The notes under the pieces were generated by a model. That model had not been told where the DNA came from. It did no database searches and saw only the letters and a list, made by a program, of their open reading frames with translations. 64,000 nt of DNA from Pantoea alfalfae (GTDB taxonomy: Bacteria; Pseudomonadota; Gammaproteobacteria; Enterobacterales; Enterobacteriaceae). The position numbers were made by a program, and so were the translations under genes. The DNA is taken from positions 3,782,001-3,846,000 of the forward strand of contig NZ_CP082292.1 of NCBI RefSeq assembly GCF_019880205.1. Direction: 5' to 3'. This document shows positions 39,972 to 50,360 of the stretch, one piece after another. Within the stretch, counting starts at the first letter, position 1. Every line of letters begins with the position of its first letter.

Positions 39972-40345
39972 GGCGACGACCCCGAAATTAACAGGCCGTC
40001 AGTGTAAACAATGTGCCGCCGTCAGGCTGTGAAATCTGGTTGACATCTGATTATAAACCAGGCAATTAAAAAGCCTTCCGGACAGCCTGCTTACACTTCC
40101 TGACATAAAAGTCGAAAGAATAGGTTTTCAGCCACATAAAATGCGCGAAATGATCCATCAGATGATCGCTTCCGCTCCTCATTGTAATAAAACTGTAACA
40201 AATGTGTCATTCATCACAGTAACGTTGCGCAACTAACACTATTCTTTGCGCGAAATGGAACATTATGCATCCATTTTGTTCTGCACTTTCCTGCTCCAAC
40301 CTGCCGGGAATTAAAAACCATAATGTGCCCTGGAGGGCCTCACTG
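39972..40345. other. Divergent control region between yigM and glpT
   Basis: 374 bp without a gene. It contains a CRP site and -10 box for glpT near 40203-40245. I see a weak dyad around 40255-40283 with TGTTC/GAACA arms but in the wrong orientation and spacing for GlpR. The yigM promoter must lie toward the left end. Confidence 0.6.
40203..40245 (+). promoter_or_regulatory. CRP site and -10 box upstream of glpT
   Basis: TGTGT-CATTCA-TCACA at 40203-40218 matches the CRP consensus in 9 of 10 half-site bases. A TATTCT box at 40240-40245 would give a start near 40252 and put the CRP centre at about -41.5, a class II activator position. No -35 match is seen, as expected for such promoters. Confidence 0.75.
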
Positions 40346-41686
40346 ATGCTGAGCATTTTTAAACCTGCACCACGTCAGCCTCAGGTGGCGGAGGATCACG
40401 TCGATCCGCTCTACCGCCGTCTGCGCTGGCAAATTTTCATCGGGATCTTCTTTGGTTATGCGGCCTATTATCTGGTCAGAAAAAATTTCGCGCTCGCCAT
40501 GCCCTATCTGGTGGAGCAGGGTTTTTCACGTGGCGATCTCGGCTTTGCCCTGTCCGGCATCTCCATTGCCTACGGCTTTTCAAAATTCATCATGGGCTCG
40601 GTCTCTGACCGATCTAACCCGCGCGTCTTCTTACCGGCAGGCCTGATTCTGGCCGCAGCTGTGATGCTGATCATGGGATTCGTCCCCTGGGCGACCTCCA
40701 GCATCATGGTGATGTTTGTGCTGCTGTTTATCTGCGGCTGGTTCCAGGGCATGGGCTGGCCTCCGTGTGGACGAACCATGGTTCACTGGTGGTCGCAGAA
40801 GGAGCGAGGCAGGATTGTCTCGGTCTGGAACTGTGCGCATAACGTGGGCGGCGGTATTCCACCGCTGCTCTTCCTGCTGGGTATGGCGTGGTTCAACGAC
40901 TGGAAAGCGGCACTTTACATGCCCGCGTTTGGCGCGATTGCCATTGCGATTCTGGCCTTTGCGCTAATGCGCGACACGCCGCAATCCTGTGGTCTGCCAC
41001 CGATTGAAGAGTACAAAAACGACTATCCGCCCGACTACGATGCCAGTCACGAAGAGGAGCTGACGGCAAAACAGATCTTCATGAAGTATGTGCTGCCGAA
41101 CAAGCTGCTGTGGTACATCGCGCTGGCCAACGTGTTTGTCTATCTGCTGCGCTACGGCATCCTCGACTGGTCACCAACCTATCTGCGCGAAGTCAAACAC
41201 TTCACGCTGGATAAGTCGTCGTGGGCCTACTTCCTCTATGAATATGCGGGGATTCCGGGAACGCTGCTGTGTGGCTGGATGTCGGACAAAGTGTTTCGCG
41301 GTAATCGCGGTGCGACCGGGGTGTTCTTTATGACGCTGGTGACCATCGCGACCGTGATCTACTGGCTCAACCCCGCGGGCAATCCTGGCGTTGACATGGC
41401 CTGCATGATCGTGATTGGCTTCCTGATCTACGGTCCGGTGATGCTGATTGGTCTGCATGCGCTGGAACTGGCACCGAAAAAAGCGGCGGGGACAGCGGCG
41501 GGCTTCACCGGCCTGTTCGGCTACCTCGGCGGTTCGGTCGCGGCCAGCGCCATTGTCGGTTACACCGTCGATTACTTCGGCTGGGATGGCGGCTTCATGG
41601 TGATGATTGCGGGCTGTGTGCTGGCGGTTATTCTGCTGTTACTGACCATGGTCAGCGAACACAAACACAAAAAGACCCCTGCCTGA
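40346..41686 (+). CDS. glpT: Glycerol-3-phosphate:phosphate antiporter
   Basis: MFS organophosphate:phosphate antiporter, 446 residues (E. coli 452) with twelve membrane segments. Nearly all of the first half matches E. coli GlpT, including the phosphate-binding arginines in [17 protein letters not shown] and the later [19 protein letters not shown], and the [14 protein letters not shown] loop. The ATG at 40346 follows TGGAGGGC. In E. coli it forms glpTQ with the periplasmic phosphodiesterase gene; here no glpQ follows and a terminator comes directly after. Confidence 0.97.
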   Translation: MLSIFKPAPRQPQVAEDHVDPLYRRLRWQIFIGIFFGYAAYYLVRKNFALAMPYLVEQGFSRGDLGFALSGISIAYGFSKFIMGSVSDRSNPRVFLPAGLILAAAVMLIMGFVPWATSSIMVMFVLLFICGWFQGMGWPPCGRTMVHWWSQKERGRIVSVWNCAHNVGGGIPPLLFLLGMAWFNDWKAALYMPAFGAIAIAILAFALMRDTPQSCGLPPIEEYKNDYPPDYDASHEEELTAKQIFMKYVLPNKLLWYIALANVFVYLLRYGILDWSPTYLREVKHFTLDKSSWAYFLYEYAGIPGTLLCGWMSDKVFRGNRGATGVFFMTLVTIATVIYWLNPAGNPGVDMACMIVIGFLIYGPVMLIGLHALELAPKKAAGTAAGFTGLFGYLGGSVAASAIVGYTVDYFGWDGGFMVMIAGCVLAVILLLLTMVSEHKHKKTPA

Positions 41687-41694
41687 CGGCAATA

Positions 41695-41721
41695 AAAAAG
41701 GGCCGGATACCGGCCCTTTTT
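41695..41721. terminator. Bidirectional terminator between glpT and yigL
   Basis: Stem GGGCCGG-ATA-CCGGCCC (41700-41716) flanked by AAAAAA on the left and TTTTT on the right. Confidence 0.92.
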
Positions 41722-41732
41722 ACGCTAACGGC

Positions 41733-42533
41733 TTAAGCCAGATAGAGCGTGCGCAACGTCTGCGGCACCGCATCATCAGCATTTGAACCGATCACATCCA
41801 GCTCCGGCAGCGTATCTTTCAACCGTTGATGGGCGTTCTGCATGATATAGCCCTTACCTGCCATGCACAGCATCTCCACATCATTCATACCGTCGCCGAA
41901 GGCAATGCAGCTTTCCAGTGAATGGCCCAGCGTTTTCGCAACCGCTTCCAGCGCATGGCCTTTCGACACGCCGCCCGCCATGACTTCCAGACAGGTTGGC
42001 AGCGAGAAACTGACGTTAACCCGATCGCCCCAGCGCGCTTCAATTGCCTGCTCCATCGGGATCAGATGCTCAGGGTTTTCGCAGGTGAAAAAGACCTTGC
42101 TGATGTTGCTGGTTGGCAGCAGACCTGGCTCGTAGACCTGATAGTTGAACACGGACTCGCGGAAATAGTCTTGCTCAGCCGGACTTGAACGGCTGACAAA
42201 CCACTCATCGTCGCGGTAAACGTGGGTCAGAATATCGCTGTGATGATATTGCAGGCCAAACAGGTCGCTGGCGATATCCTCATCCAGATTATGACTGAAC
42301 ACCAGCTCGCCCTCTGCATTGTGCACGCGCGCACCGTTTGAGGTAATCATACAGGCCGGAATCGCCAGGCTGTCGCGCATCTGTCCGACATCGATATGAT
42401 GACGACCGGTGGCGAAGACAAAGTGAATATCCTTAGCGACCAGCTGCTGCAGCGTTTCACGTGCAAAAGGGGTCAGGCGATGTTCGGGAGAAAGCAGCGT
42501 GCCATCCAGATCGGATGCAACGATGTGATACAT
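41733..42533 (-). CDS. yigL: HAD-superfamily sugar/PLP phosphatase YigL
   Basis: Cof-type HAD phosphatase of 266 residues; the E. coli orthologue acts on pyridoxal phosphate and sugar phosphates. The nucleophile motif DLDGTLL is at 8-14, FATGRHH follows, the Lys is in GVSKGHALEAV and the metal site is GDGMNDVEML. The ATG at 42533 gives MYHIVASDLDGT; the longer upstream frame overlaps pldB and is not supported. Confidence 0.96.
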   Translation of the reverse strand: MYHIVASDLDGTLLSPEHRLTPFARETLQQLVAKDIHFVFATGRHHIDVGQMRDSLAIPACMITSNGARVHNAEGELVFSHNLDEDIASDLFGLQYHHSDILTHVYRDDEWFVSRSSPAEQDYFRESVFNYQVYEPGLLPTSNISKVFFTCENPEHLIPMEQAIEARWGDRVNVSFSLPTCLEVMAGGVSKGHALEAVAKTLGHSLESCIAFGDGMNDVEMLCMAGKGYIMQNAHQRLKDTLPELDVIGSNADDAVPQTLRTLYLA

Positions 42534-42585
42534 GAAAACCTCGGGTATCTGGTTCTGCCGGTTTTTACCGGTCGGATAAATAACG

Positions 42586-43578
42586 TCAGTGATGCGATGA
42601 AAAAAAGTCGACCACTGCATTGAGTGCTTCGGCACGCATCTCATCTTTTTCAAACAGGATCTCGTGACGCGCGCCGTCGATCACCCGTGGTTTATTACCT
42701 TCACACGGATGACCCGCAGCAGCCATCGCGGCACAAAACAGGTCCTGCGAACGATTGTCGACCACGCGATCATCGCTGGCCTGTAACAGCAGCAGCGGCG
42801 TCGTAATCTTATCAACCTGACTGATGATGTTGCGCCCCGCATGGATGCCTTCACGTACCCAATGGTAGGTCGGCCCACCCACACGAATCGCCGGATCGTC
42901 CGCATAAAAACGCAGGTTACGCCGGTAACGCTCGGCGCTATGGGTCAGCCGGTTAATGCCAAACGGATGCGCGCGCCAGCGTCCGGTGCCGAGCGCATAG
43001 CCATCGCGTAAGGCTGGACGTTTCTCCGCCCAGTCCAGGATCCGATGGGCCAGAAAAGAGGGCAGCGGTAAGGCGATGCCAAACATGGGTGCCACCAGCG
43101 CCACTGCATGAAATGCCTGCGGCTGACGCGCCAGAAACAGCGTTAAGATTGCGCCACCCATTGAGTGAGCCAGCGCATAGCGCTGCTGGTAGTGACCGCT
43201 GACAATCTCTTTCAGATAGAGCGTTTCAAGATCGTCCACGTAATGCGTAAATTCCGCCACGTGACCACGGTGTGAATCTTCCAGCAGGCGATCGGAACGC
43301 CCCTGACCGCGATGATCGAGGATCACCACATCAAATCCGCAGTGAAACAGATCGTACGCCAGCTCAGGATATTTTATGTAACTCTCGATGCGTCCCGGCA
43401 CAATCAGGATCACACGCTTATGTTGCGGCGATGTGAAGCGGACATAGCGCAGTGTCAGATTACCCACGCCGGTAAACTCTAGCTCCTCACGACTGTGCCA
43501 GAAATCGAGCAGCGGCCCGGTGGCGAAGGCAGCAAAGGCTTTTTCTCGTCGCAGCCAACTGGCTTTGTGTTGATTCAT
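42586..43578 (-). CDS. pldB: Lysophospholipase L2
   Basis: Inner-membrane-associated alpha/beta-hydrolase that degrades lysophospholipids, 330 residues. The nucleophile elbow is AHSMGG (about 147-152), the DHRGQGRSDR loop precedes it, and the acid and histidine are in ASDDRVVDN and DGARHEILFE. The ATG at 43578 has a strong AGGAGG site. The pldB-yigL order is as in E. coli. Confidence 0.96.
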   Translation of the reverse strand: MNQHKASWLRREKAFAAFATGPLLDFWHSREELEFTGVGNLTLRYVRFTSPQHKRVILIVPGRIESYIKYPELAYDLFHCGFDVVILDHRGQGRSDRLLEDSHRGHVAEFTHYVDDLETLYLKEIVSGHYQQRYALAHSMGGAILTLFLARQPQAFHAVALVAPMFGIALPLPSFLAHRILDWAEKRPALRDGYALGTGRWRAHPFGINRLTHSAERYRRNLRFYADDPAIRVGGPTYHWVREGIHAGRNIISQVDKITTPLLLLQASDDRVVDNRSQDLFCAAMAAAGHPCEGNKPRVIDGARHEILFEKDEMRAEALNAVVDFFSSHH

Positions 43579-43690
43579 TCGCCCTCCTGATGACCGGATA
43601 CAGAGTCCTGAATGCCCTGCGCATGCCATAGCGCCGCGCTTATTTCTGGCGTATTGTGTCACAAATCCGCGACTAAAGAGAGCCTGACCC

Positions 43691-44314
43691 ATGACCATCG
43701 AATGGTGGCTGACCTACCTGCTTACCACCACAATTCTCAGCCTGTCGCCCGGTTCCGGCGCAATCAATACCATGAGTACCGGTATCAGCCATGGCTATCG
43801 CGGCACAGTAGCCTCGATCACGGGTTTGCAGGTTGGCCTGGCGCTGCACATCGTGCTGGTCGGCATCGGACTGGGTGCGCTGTTTTCTCAGTCGCTGCTG
43901 GCGTTTGAAATCCTGAAGTGGGCCGGTGCGGCCTATCTGGTCTGGCTGGGTATTCAGCAGTGGCGCTCAGCAGGTGGCATCGATCTTGATGCGGTCGCCA
44001 AAGCGATGCCGCGTCGTCGCCTGTTCAAACGCGCCGTGCTGGTTAACCTGACCAACCCGAAAAGCATCGTCTTTCTGGCTGCCCTGTTCCCGCAGTTTAT
44101 CCAGCCACATCAGCCGCTGTTTATGCAGTATCTGGTGCTGGGTGTGACCACGGTGGTGGTCGATATCATCGTAATGATTGGCTACGCAACACTGGCCACA
44201 CACATTGCTGGCTGGATTAAAGGGCCAAAGCAGATGAAGTTAATGAACCGCATTTTTGGTGGACTGTTTATGGCGGTGGGCGCACTGCTGGCCAGCGCCA
44301 GAAAAATCGCTTAA
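43691..44314 (+). CDS. rhtB: Homoserine/homoserine lactone efflux protein RhtB
   Basis: LysE-family exporter of 207 residues with six hydrophobic segments and the N-terminal [20 protein letters not shown] signature. It aligns with E. coli RhtB over its whole length. It diverges from pldB. Unlike E. coli, a DUF1460 gene sits between it and rhtC. Confidence 0.96.
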   Translation: MTIEWWLTYLLTTTILSLSPGSGAINTMSTGISHGYRGTVASITGLQVGLALHIVLVGIGLGALFSQSLLAFEILKWAGAAYLVWLGIQQWRSAGGIDLDAVAKAMPRRRLFKRAVLVNLTNPKSIVFLAALFPQFIQPHQPLFMQYLVLGVTTVVVDIIVMIGYATLATHIAGWIKGPKQMKLMNRIFGGLFMAVGALLASARKIA

Positions 44315-44383
44315 CACTTTTTGCGCCGACACACTGAGGTCGGCGCGAACACTCCCTGTTTAACCCCTTCTTCCCAGGCACCA

Positions 44384-45193
44384 TTAAGGCGCAGTCAGCG
44401 GCACCGCACGTAATACAATGATGCCCGACTTCGACTGCATATATTCCCTGAACGGCACATCGACAACTTTGCGATTAGCGGCCAGTGATGAAGCGTTCCT
44501 GAACCACCATTTCCCATCATGCCGGACGGCAATCCCGGCATGCGAGACATCCAGCCCCTGAGCGGGCGTGTAAACCCCAATGTAATCGCCAGTCTGGATC
44601 TGCTTCAGCACCTTTGGTGTGATTGCCCGGGCCGGAATATAGGTAATGCGGCGAGGAATCACACCCAGACCGGGCAGCCTTTCTTTTCCGCTGGCCTGAC
44701 GATTCAGTTGCTTCACTACCGTTACCGCATTCGGACTAAGGGTGCCGGTTACGTCATCGGCATTGCGTGGGCTAACGGCAGACCAGTCGGTAAAAAAGTG
44801 GCGACGCTGCAGGTAGCTGACCTCACCGCCAGCGTAGCGGGTCCGAATCAGGCTGGCCTCAAAGCTGACGCGGTCGTGGCTGCGGCTTAGCGCCTGGACG
44901 TAATCAAGCAGTGTAAAGCAATCCACACCGTTGAAATTGATCACCAGCGCTTCCGGCGTATCGGGCGATCCGATCAGCGTATCGGCCTGGTAGGGCGTAC
45001 CGAGAAACGCGGCGGAAATCTGGCTAATCCTCTCGCCCTGCGGCCGCTCTGACGCCGGAGGTATCTGCGCCAGAATAGCCGGGACACTCTCTACTTTCGC
45101 CGGATCAGGGGCACGGTAATGGGCAGCATCAGGCGAGGCGCAGGCGCTGATACAGGCGGTGATGAAAAACAGCAACAGGGGTTTTACTCGCAT
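44384..45193 (-). CDS. DUF1460 lipoprotein, predicted N-acetylmuramoyl-L-alanine amidase-like
   Basis: A 269-residue protein with an N-terminal lipoprotein signal: hydrophobic segment, lipobox ISAC with Cys 18, then ASPDAAHY. Ala and Ser after the cysteine favour transfer to the outer membrane. The rest fits the DUF1460 family, an NlpC/P60-like fold: catalytic cysteine in FNGVDCFTLLDYV, histidine in LDVSHAGIAVRHDG. Relatives act on peptidoglycan fragments; the substrate here is unknown. The start at 45193 has GGAG six bases upstream. It lies between rhtB and rhtC, which are neighbours in E. coli. Confidence 0.85.
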   Translation of the reverse strand: MRVKPLLLFFITACISACASPDAAHYRAPDPAKVESVPAILAQIPPASERPQGERISQISAAFLGTPYQADTLIGSPDTPEALVINFNGVDCFTLLDYVQALSRSHDRVSFEASLIRTRYAGGEVSYLQRRHFFTDWSAVSPRNADDVTGTLSPNAVTVVKQLNRQASGKERLPGLGVIPRRITYIPARAITPKVLKQIQTGDYIGVYTPAQGLDVSHAGIAVRHDGKWWFRNASSLAANRKVVDVPFREYMQSKSGIIVLRAVPLTAP

Positions 45194-45404
45194 TATCATC
45201 TCCATGAAAAAATAGTCCGTTGGTACGACCATACCGGAGGTGATGGTTTCATTAATTAACGAATGGTGACTATTTATCTGCAGTTGCAACAGAGAGGCAT
45301 CATCGGGTGCAGATTGTGACAGTCGTCACGCAGATGACGTTCAGAGGGAGCGGCAGGAGGTGGAATGACTGCCGGATGCGCAGCGCGCCCTCCGGCATAA
45401 GGGC

Positions 45405-46028
45405 TTAACGCGAAATAATCAGGTGGATACCAAAACCGGCGAACAGCACGCCAGCCATACCATCCACCCACTTCGCCAGCCGCTGATACTTCGCGCGGAT
45501 CCATGGCAGCGCAAAGATAGCCGCCACCAGGGTAAACCAGGCAAAGGTTTCACCGACAATCAGCAGGAACAGACCCCAGCGCTCTGCTGAGCCGACATCA
45601 TCACCCACAAATAGCGAGAAGACGCTGCCGAAGTAGATAATCGCTTTAGGATTCGACAGGTTGGTCAGCAGGCCCTTGAGAAAGCTCATGCCGCGTTTCG
45701 GCAGCTCTACCACCGGCTCATCCTGCTGCGGCTGCCTATGACGCTGACGCGCCGAGCGCATCAGTTGCCAGCCCATCCAGAGCAGATAGAGGCCACCGCC
45801 AACCATAATAATCTGATGCAGCCACGCCATTTTTTCCAGGATCAGATGCAGGCCCATCAGCGCCACGCCTGCCCAGACCACAATACCCAGGGTAATGCCC
45901 AGCACACCCATCATCGCCTCCTTGCGCGATCGGCTGGCGGCGGTCTGTGAGACAAAAAAGAAGTCGGGGCCGGGGCTCATCAGCGCCACCAGATGTACCA
46001 GCGCCACGGTTGCGAATAACATCAGCAT
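45405..46028 (-). CDS. rhtC: Threonine efflux protein RhtC
   Basis: LysE-family exporter of 207 residues, with the VALMSPGPDFFFVSQTA signature, the SRKEAMMGVLGITLG block and the conserved C-terminus AGFGIHLIISR. It aligns with E. coli RhtC (206). It follows recQ by 12 bp in the same direction. Confidence 0.97.
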   Translation of the reverse strand: MLMLFATVALVHLVALMSPGPDFFFVSQTAASRSRKEAMMGVLGITLGIVVWAGVALMGLHLILEKMAWLHQIIMVGGGLYLLWMGWQLMRSARQRHRQPQQDEPVVELPKRGMSFLKGLLTNLSNPKAIIYFGSVFSLFVGDDVGSAERWGLFLLIVGETFAWFTLVAAIFALPWIRAKYQRLAKWVDGMAGVLFAGFGIHLIISR

Positions 46029-46040
46029 GATTAGTGTCCT

Positions 46041-47870
46041 TTACTCTTCATCATCAAGATGCTCTTTGATCATCACCAGGAAGGGTTTGCCAAAGCGCTC
46101 CAGTTTGCGGTGACCCACGCCGTTGACGCTAAGCATCTCGGACGCGCTGACCGGCATCTGTTCTGCCATCTCTATCAGTGTGGCGTCATTGAACACCACG
46201 TAAGGCGGAATATTCTCTTCATCGGCGATTGCTTTTCGCAGCTTACGCAGTTTGGCGAACAGTTTGCGATCGTAGTTACCACCGTGAAACTTCGCCGGAC
46301 CGCTGCTCTTTGTTTTCGCGGTAATTAAACGCGGCACCGCCAGCATCAGTGGCACTTCACCGCGCAGGACCGGTCGTGCTGCTTCGGTCAGTTGCAAAGC
46401 CGAATGCATAGCGATGTTCTGCGTTACCAGCCCCAGATGGATTAACTGACGTAACACGCTGACCCAGTGTTCGTGGCTCTGATCTTTGCCCAGTCCATAG
46501 ACCGGCAGCTTGTCATGGCCCTGCTCACGGATACGCTGGTTGTTGGACCCGCGTAGCACCTCAACGATATAGCCCATGCCGAACCGCTGGCCCACGCGAT
46601 AGATGCCGGAAAGCGCTTTTTGCGCTTCAACCAGGCCGTCATACCGTTTTGGCGGATCAAGGCAGATATCGCAGTTGTCACACGGCTGCTGGCGACCCTC
46701 GCCAAAGTAATTCAGCAGCACCAGGCGGCGGCAGGTCTGCGCTTCAGCAAACGCGCCCATCGCGTTGAGCTTGTGGCGCTCAATATCCTGCAGCGGCCCG
46801 GGCACTTTTTCTTCCAGGCATTTACGCAGCCAGGCCATATCGGCCGGGTCGTAAAGCATCATCGCTTCGGCGGGCAGACCATCACGTCCGGCTCGTCCGG
46901 TTTCCTGATAATAGGATTCGATGTTGCGCGGAATATCAAAGTGGACCACAAAACGGACGTTGGGCTTGTTGATGCCCATGCCAAAAGCCACAGTTGCCAC
47001 TACGATTTGCAGATCGTCACGCTGGAACGCTTCCTGCACGCGGGCACGCTGTTCGCTGTCGATTCCGGCATGATACGCCCCGACGCTGAATCCACGGCTT
47101 TGCAGTCGCGCGGCGGTGTCTTCCACCTTCGCCCGACTGTTGCAGTAGATAATGCCGCATTTGCCGCGCTGATCCTGAACGTAGCGCAGCAGCTGATCGG
47201 TGGGTTTGAATTTTTCCACCAGCGTGTAGCGAATATTGGGGCGGTCAAAGCTGCTGATCTGAATCAGCGGATCCTGCATGTGCAGCAGATTAACGATGTC
47301 GTTGCGGGTGGTTTCGTCCGCCGTCGCCGTCAATGCCATGACCGGTAATTCCGGGAAGCGCTGACGCATCTTCCCGAGTGCACCATATTCCGGACGGAAA
47401 TCGTGGCCCCACTGTGAAATACAGTGCGCCTCATCCACCGCCAGCATCGCCGGTTGCCAGTGCGCCAGACTGTCCAGGAAGTTATCCATCATCAGGCGTT
47501 CAGGGGCGATGTAGAGCAGCTTAACCCGGCCGGTACGACAGTCAGCCATCACCGTCTGCTGCTGCTCGCGCGTCATGGTGGAGTTGAGATAGGCTGCCGC
47601 CACGCCGTTCGCCAGCAACTGATCGACCTGATCTTTCATCAGTGAGATCAGCGGCGACACCACCAGTGTCAGCCCTTCGCGCACCAGCGCCGGAATCTGA
47701 TAACAGAGCGATTTACCGCCGCCAGTGGGCATCACCACCAGACAGTCGCGCCCGCTCAGCGCCTGATTAATGATCGTCTGCTGACCGGGACGAAACTGCT
47801 GGTAGCCGAAGGTGTCCTGCAATACCTGCTGCGCCAGCGTTTCCTGATTAAGAACTGCCGAGGTTGCCAC
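46041..47870 (-). CDS. recQ: ATP-dependent DNA helicase RecQ
   Basis: 3'-5' helicase of the RecF pathway, 609 residues, the same as E. coli. Walker A is [11 protein letters not shown] (about 49-59), the DEAH box is [19 protein letters not shown], motif VI is [10 protein letters not shown]. The zinc cysteines are in [12 protein letters not shown]...[10 protein letters not shown], then a winged helix and the HRDC domain (about 525-600). Confidence 0.99.
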   Translation of the reverse strand: MATSAVLNQETLAQQVLQDTFGYQQFRPGQQTIINQALSGRDCLVVMPTGGGKSLCYQIPALVREGLTLVVSPLISLMKDQVDQLLANGVAAAYLNSTMTREQQQTVMADCRTGRVKLLYIAPERLMMDNFLDSLAHWQPAMLAVDEAHCISQWGHDFRPEYGALGKMRQRFPELPVMALTATADETTRNDIVNLLHMQDPLIQISSFDRPNIRYTLVEKFKPTDQLLRYVQDQRGKCGIIYCNSRAKVEDTAARLQSRGFSVGAYHAGIDSEQRARVQEAFQRDDLQIVVATVAFGMGINKPNVRFVVHFDIPRNIESYYQETGRAGRDGLPAEAMMLYDPADMAWLRKCLEEKVPGPLQDIERHKLNAMGAFAEAQTCRRLVLLNYFGEGRQQPCDNCDICLDPPKRYDGLVEAQKALSGIYRVGQRFGMGYIVEVLRGSNNQRIREQGHDKLPVYGLGKDQSHEHWVSVLRQLIHLGLVTQNIAMHSALQLTEAARPVLRGEVPLMLAVPRLITAKTKSSGPAKFHGGNYDRKLFAKLRKLRKAIADEENIPPYVVFNDATLIEMAEQMPVSASEMLSVNGVGHRKLERFGKPFLVMIKEHLDDEE

Positions 47871-47894
47871 GCGATTCCTGTCTTACGTTAGGGA

Positions 47895-48773
47895 TTAGAA
47901 CAAGTCGTTAAGCGTTACACCCACACCCAGACGTGTCTGGCGATGGTTGTAATCGATCAGTGATTCACCGTAGCCGCTAAACACCTGAGTATAGAAGCGG
48001 ACGTGTTCACTGATAGGGTAGCTCCAGCCCATTGTCGCGCCGCCATAACCGCTGTTCCAGTTATAGTTGCCCTCTACGCTGAAGATACTGTCGCCGAACT
48101 TATAGCCCAGCCGGGTGCGGTAGTAACCCATATATTTGGTGATGTCGGGATTATCATCGCTGCTCGCCCCTTCAGGGATACGATACCAGGGTTTGATTTC
48201 CGCCAGGAAGTTACCGTTCTCCGCCATCAGACGCGCATAGACACGGTTCCAGCTGCGTGAAGTCGGGTCACTTCGTCCATTAGATTGGTGATTCAGACCC
48301 AGTTCGACATCACGCAGCGTCCAGCCACCCAGCGAGTAGTCGGTCGCCCAGCCCAGAAAAATCTGCGGCTCATAGTTGGTCTCACGGAAAGGTGATGACT
48401 CAGCACTATTTGACAGCTGCCACCAGGAACGCTGGGTGTAAGAGGCTGCCAGCACCGAGTTGTCGCCCAGAATACCGCGCCACAGCGGAAACGCCAGGCT
48501 GAGCTGGAATTTCACTTCATCTTTGCGAGCGTTTTCACCCCAGTTATAGGAGGAGATCGCCTCTTTATTGAGGTCGCTGGTATAGGTGTAGAGCAGATAG
48601 TTGTTCTCGTAAGGATAGAGAACAAACGGGTTATCATGCTTCTCCAGCAGGTTAGCAATAATGCTGCCCTGAACCTGTGGCGCGTCATGAACCTCTTTAA
48701 TCCGGGCTTCATCCGCCTGCGCCAGCGCAGGAAATATCAACATTGCCGCCAGCAAGGCGCGATGCTTACGCAT
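47895..48773 (-). CDS. pldA: Outer-membrane phospholipase A
   Basis: Calcium-dependent outer-membrane lipase. The 292-residue precursor has a signal peptide ending at ALAQA (residue 20) and then the 12-strand barrel. The active site GLNHQSNGRSDPTSRSWNR holds the catalytic His, Ser and Asn in the family order. The ATG at 48773 gives the normal signal peptide. The protein ends in Phe, as is typical for outer-membrane barrels. It is divergent from yigI. Confidence 0.98.
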   Translation of the reverse strand: MRKHRALLAAMLIFPALAQADEARIKEVHDAPQVQGSIIANLLEKHDNPFVLYPYENNYLLYTYTSDLNKEAISSYNWGENARKDEVKFQLSLAFPLWRGILGDNSVLAASYTQRSWWQLSNSAESSPFRETNYEPQIFLGWATDYSLGGWTLRDVELGLNHQSNGRSDPTSRSWNRVYARLMAENGNFLAEIKPWYRIPEGASSDDNPDITKYMGYYRTRLGYKFGDSIFSVEGNYNWNSGYGGATMGWSYPISEHVRFYTQVFSGYGESLIDYNHRQTRLGVGVTLNDLF

Positions 48774-48966
48774 AAAATTCTCCGGTGAACAGCTGCGTAT
48801 CAGAATAACTGAAAGGGTGTTGTAAAAAGCAGGCCATTCTACACGCAAATGGCAGCGAGCATGAGTGCTGTTTTCTTAAACTGGAAACACCCTCGCAGGC
48901 GGCATAGAATACACAACTCATTCATGTTCCGCGCCCCTCTGGCCCGATTTTTCAGGACACATCATC

Positions 48967-49437
48967 ATGTCATCACCCGTGCTGACACCGCAGGACGCTC
49001 GCCAGCTGGTCGGCGAAATTTTTGTTTATCACATGCCATTTAATCAGGCGTTAGGCCTGGAGCTGATGCGCCTTGACGCAGACTACGCAGAGATCAGCTT
49101 CAATAACAAAACCATGCTGGTGGGCAACCAGGCGCAGCAGATTCTGCATGGTGGTGTTATTGCGTCGGTACTCGATGTGGCAGCGGGGATGGTCTGCGTC
49201 AGCAATGCGTTAACCCGTCAGGAGAGCATCAGCGAAGCGGATCTGCGCCAGCGTTTGTCACGTATGGGCACCATCGATATGCGCGTTGACTATCTGCGTC
49301 CCGGACGCGGCGAACGCTTCACCGCCACCAGCAGCCTGCTGCGCGCCGGTAACAAAGTCGCCGTGGCACGCGTGGAACTGCACAATCAACAGGGCGATTA
49401 CATCGCCACGGCTACCGCCACCTATCTTATCGGCTAA
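48967..49437 (+). CDS. yigI: Hotdog-fold acyl-CoA thioesterase YigI
   Basis: A 156-residue PaaI-type hotdog protein, orthologue of E. coli YigI (155), reported as a medium/long-chain acyl-CoA thioesterase. It has [17 protein letters not shown] as active-site helix and the [31 protein letters not shown] core. It is followed 23 bp later by rarD in the same direction. Confidence 0.94.
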   Translation: MSSPVLTPQDARQLVGEIFVYHMPFNQALGLELMRLDADYAEISFNNKTMLVGNQAQQILHGGVIASVLDVAAGMVCVSNALTRQESISEADLRQRLSRMGTIDMRVDYLRPGRGERFTATSSLLRAGNKVAVARVELHNQQGDYIATATATYLIG

Positions 49438-49460
49438 CTATGCCACTGAATGGATCGCAT

Positions 49461-50360
49461 ATGGATACGCAACAAACCCGCCAGGGCATTGGCTTTGCAC
49501 TGGGCGCCTACTTTATCTGGGGCATTGCGCCCGCCTATTTCAAGCTGGTCAAACAGGTTCCCGCCACAGAAATCATGACGCACCGGGTAATCTGGTCGGC
49601 ACTTTTTATGGTGTTGCTGATTACCCTGAGCCGAAGCTGGCCCGGCGTGCGAGGCGTGCTGCGTCAGCCTAAAAAAGTGCTGCTGCTGGCGCTGACGGCC
49701 GTGACTATCGGCGGCAACTGGCTGCTGTTTATCTGGGCAGTCAACAATCAGCATATGCTGGAAGCCAGCCTGGGCTACTTTATTAACCCGCTGATCAACG
49801 TGGTGTTCGGCATGCTGTTTTTGCGCGAACGGTTTCGCCGCCTGCAATGGCTCGCCGTGCTGCTGGCCACCGTCGGCGTGCTGGTGCAGCTGTGGCAGTT
49901 TGGATCGTTGCCAGTTATCGCGCTGGGGCTGGCCCTGAGCTTTGCCGTTTATGGTCTGATGCGCAAAAAGATCCAGGTCGATGCACAGAGCGGCATGCTG
50001 ATTGAGACCCTGTGGCTGTTTCCGCTGGCAGCCATTTATCTGTTTGGCTTTGCCGACAGCGCCACCAGTCATTTATCGGCGAACCCGCTGAGTCTCAACC
50101 TGAAGCTGATCGCAGCGGGCATTGTGACCACCATTCCACTGATGCTGTTTGCGGCGGCCTGCAGCCGGCTGCGCCTCTCTACGGTCGGTTTCTTTCAGTA
50201 TCTCGGCCCGACGCTGATGTTTGTGCTGGCGGTGGTGTTTTACGGTGAAACCATCACGCCAGACAAGATGGTAACCTTCGGCTTTATCTGGCTGGCGCTG
50301 CTGGTGTTTGTCTGCGATGCGGTAGCGTTTTCATTCCGTTCCCGCGCGCGCATAGCGTGA
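49461..50360 (+). CDS. rarD: EamA-family transporter RarD
   Basis: A 299-residue protein with ten hydrophobic segments, orthologue of E. coli RarD (historically linked to chloramphenicol sensitivity; substrate not settled). The conserved start is MDTQQTRQGIGFALGAYFIWG. I took the ATG at 49461; one 21 bp upstream would add seven residues. Its last 30 bp overlap the end of the convergent abrB-like gene. Confidence 0.94.
   Translation: MDTQQTRQGIGFALGAYFIWGIAPAYFKLVKQVPATEIMTHRVIWSALFMVLLITLSRSWPGVRGVLRQPKKVLLLALTAVTIGGNWLLFIWAVNNQHMLEASLGYFINPLINVVFGMLFLRERFRRLQWLAVLLATVGVLVQLWQFGSLPVIALGLALSFAVYGLMRKKIQVDAQSGMLIETLWLFPLAAIYLFGFADSATSHLSANPLSLNLKLIAAGIVTTIPLMLFAAACSRLRLSTVGFFQYLGPTLMFVLAVVFYGETITPDKMVTFGFIWLALLVFVCDAVAFSFRSRARIA

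Noticed and set aside
40255..40283. Possible GlpR operator before glpT
   Set aside because: The GAACA and TGTTC arms are 14 bp apart and in the opposite orientation to the GlpR consensus.
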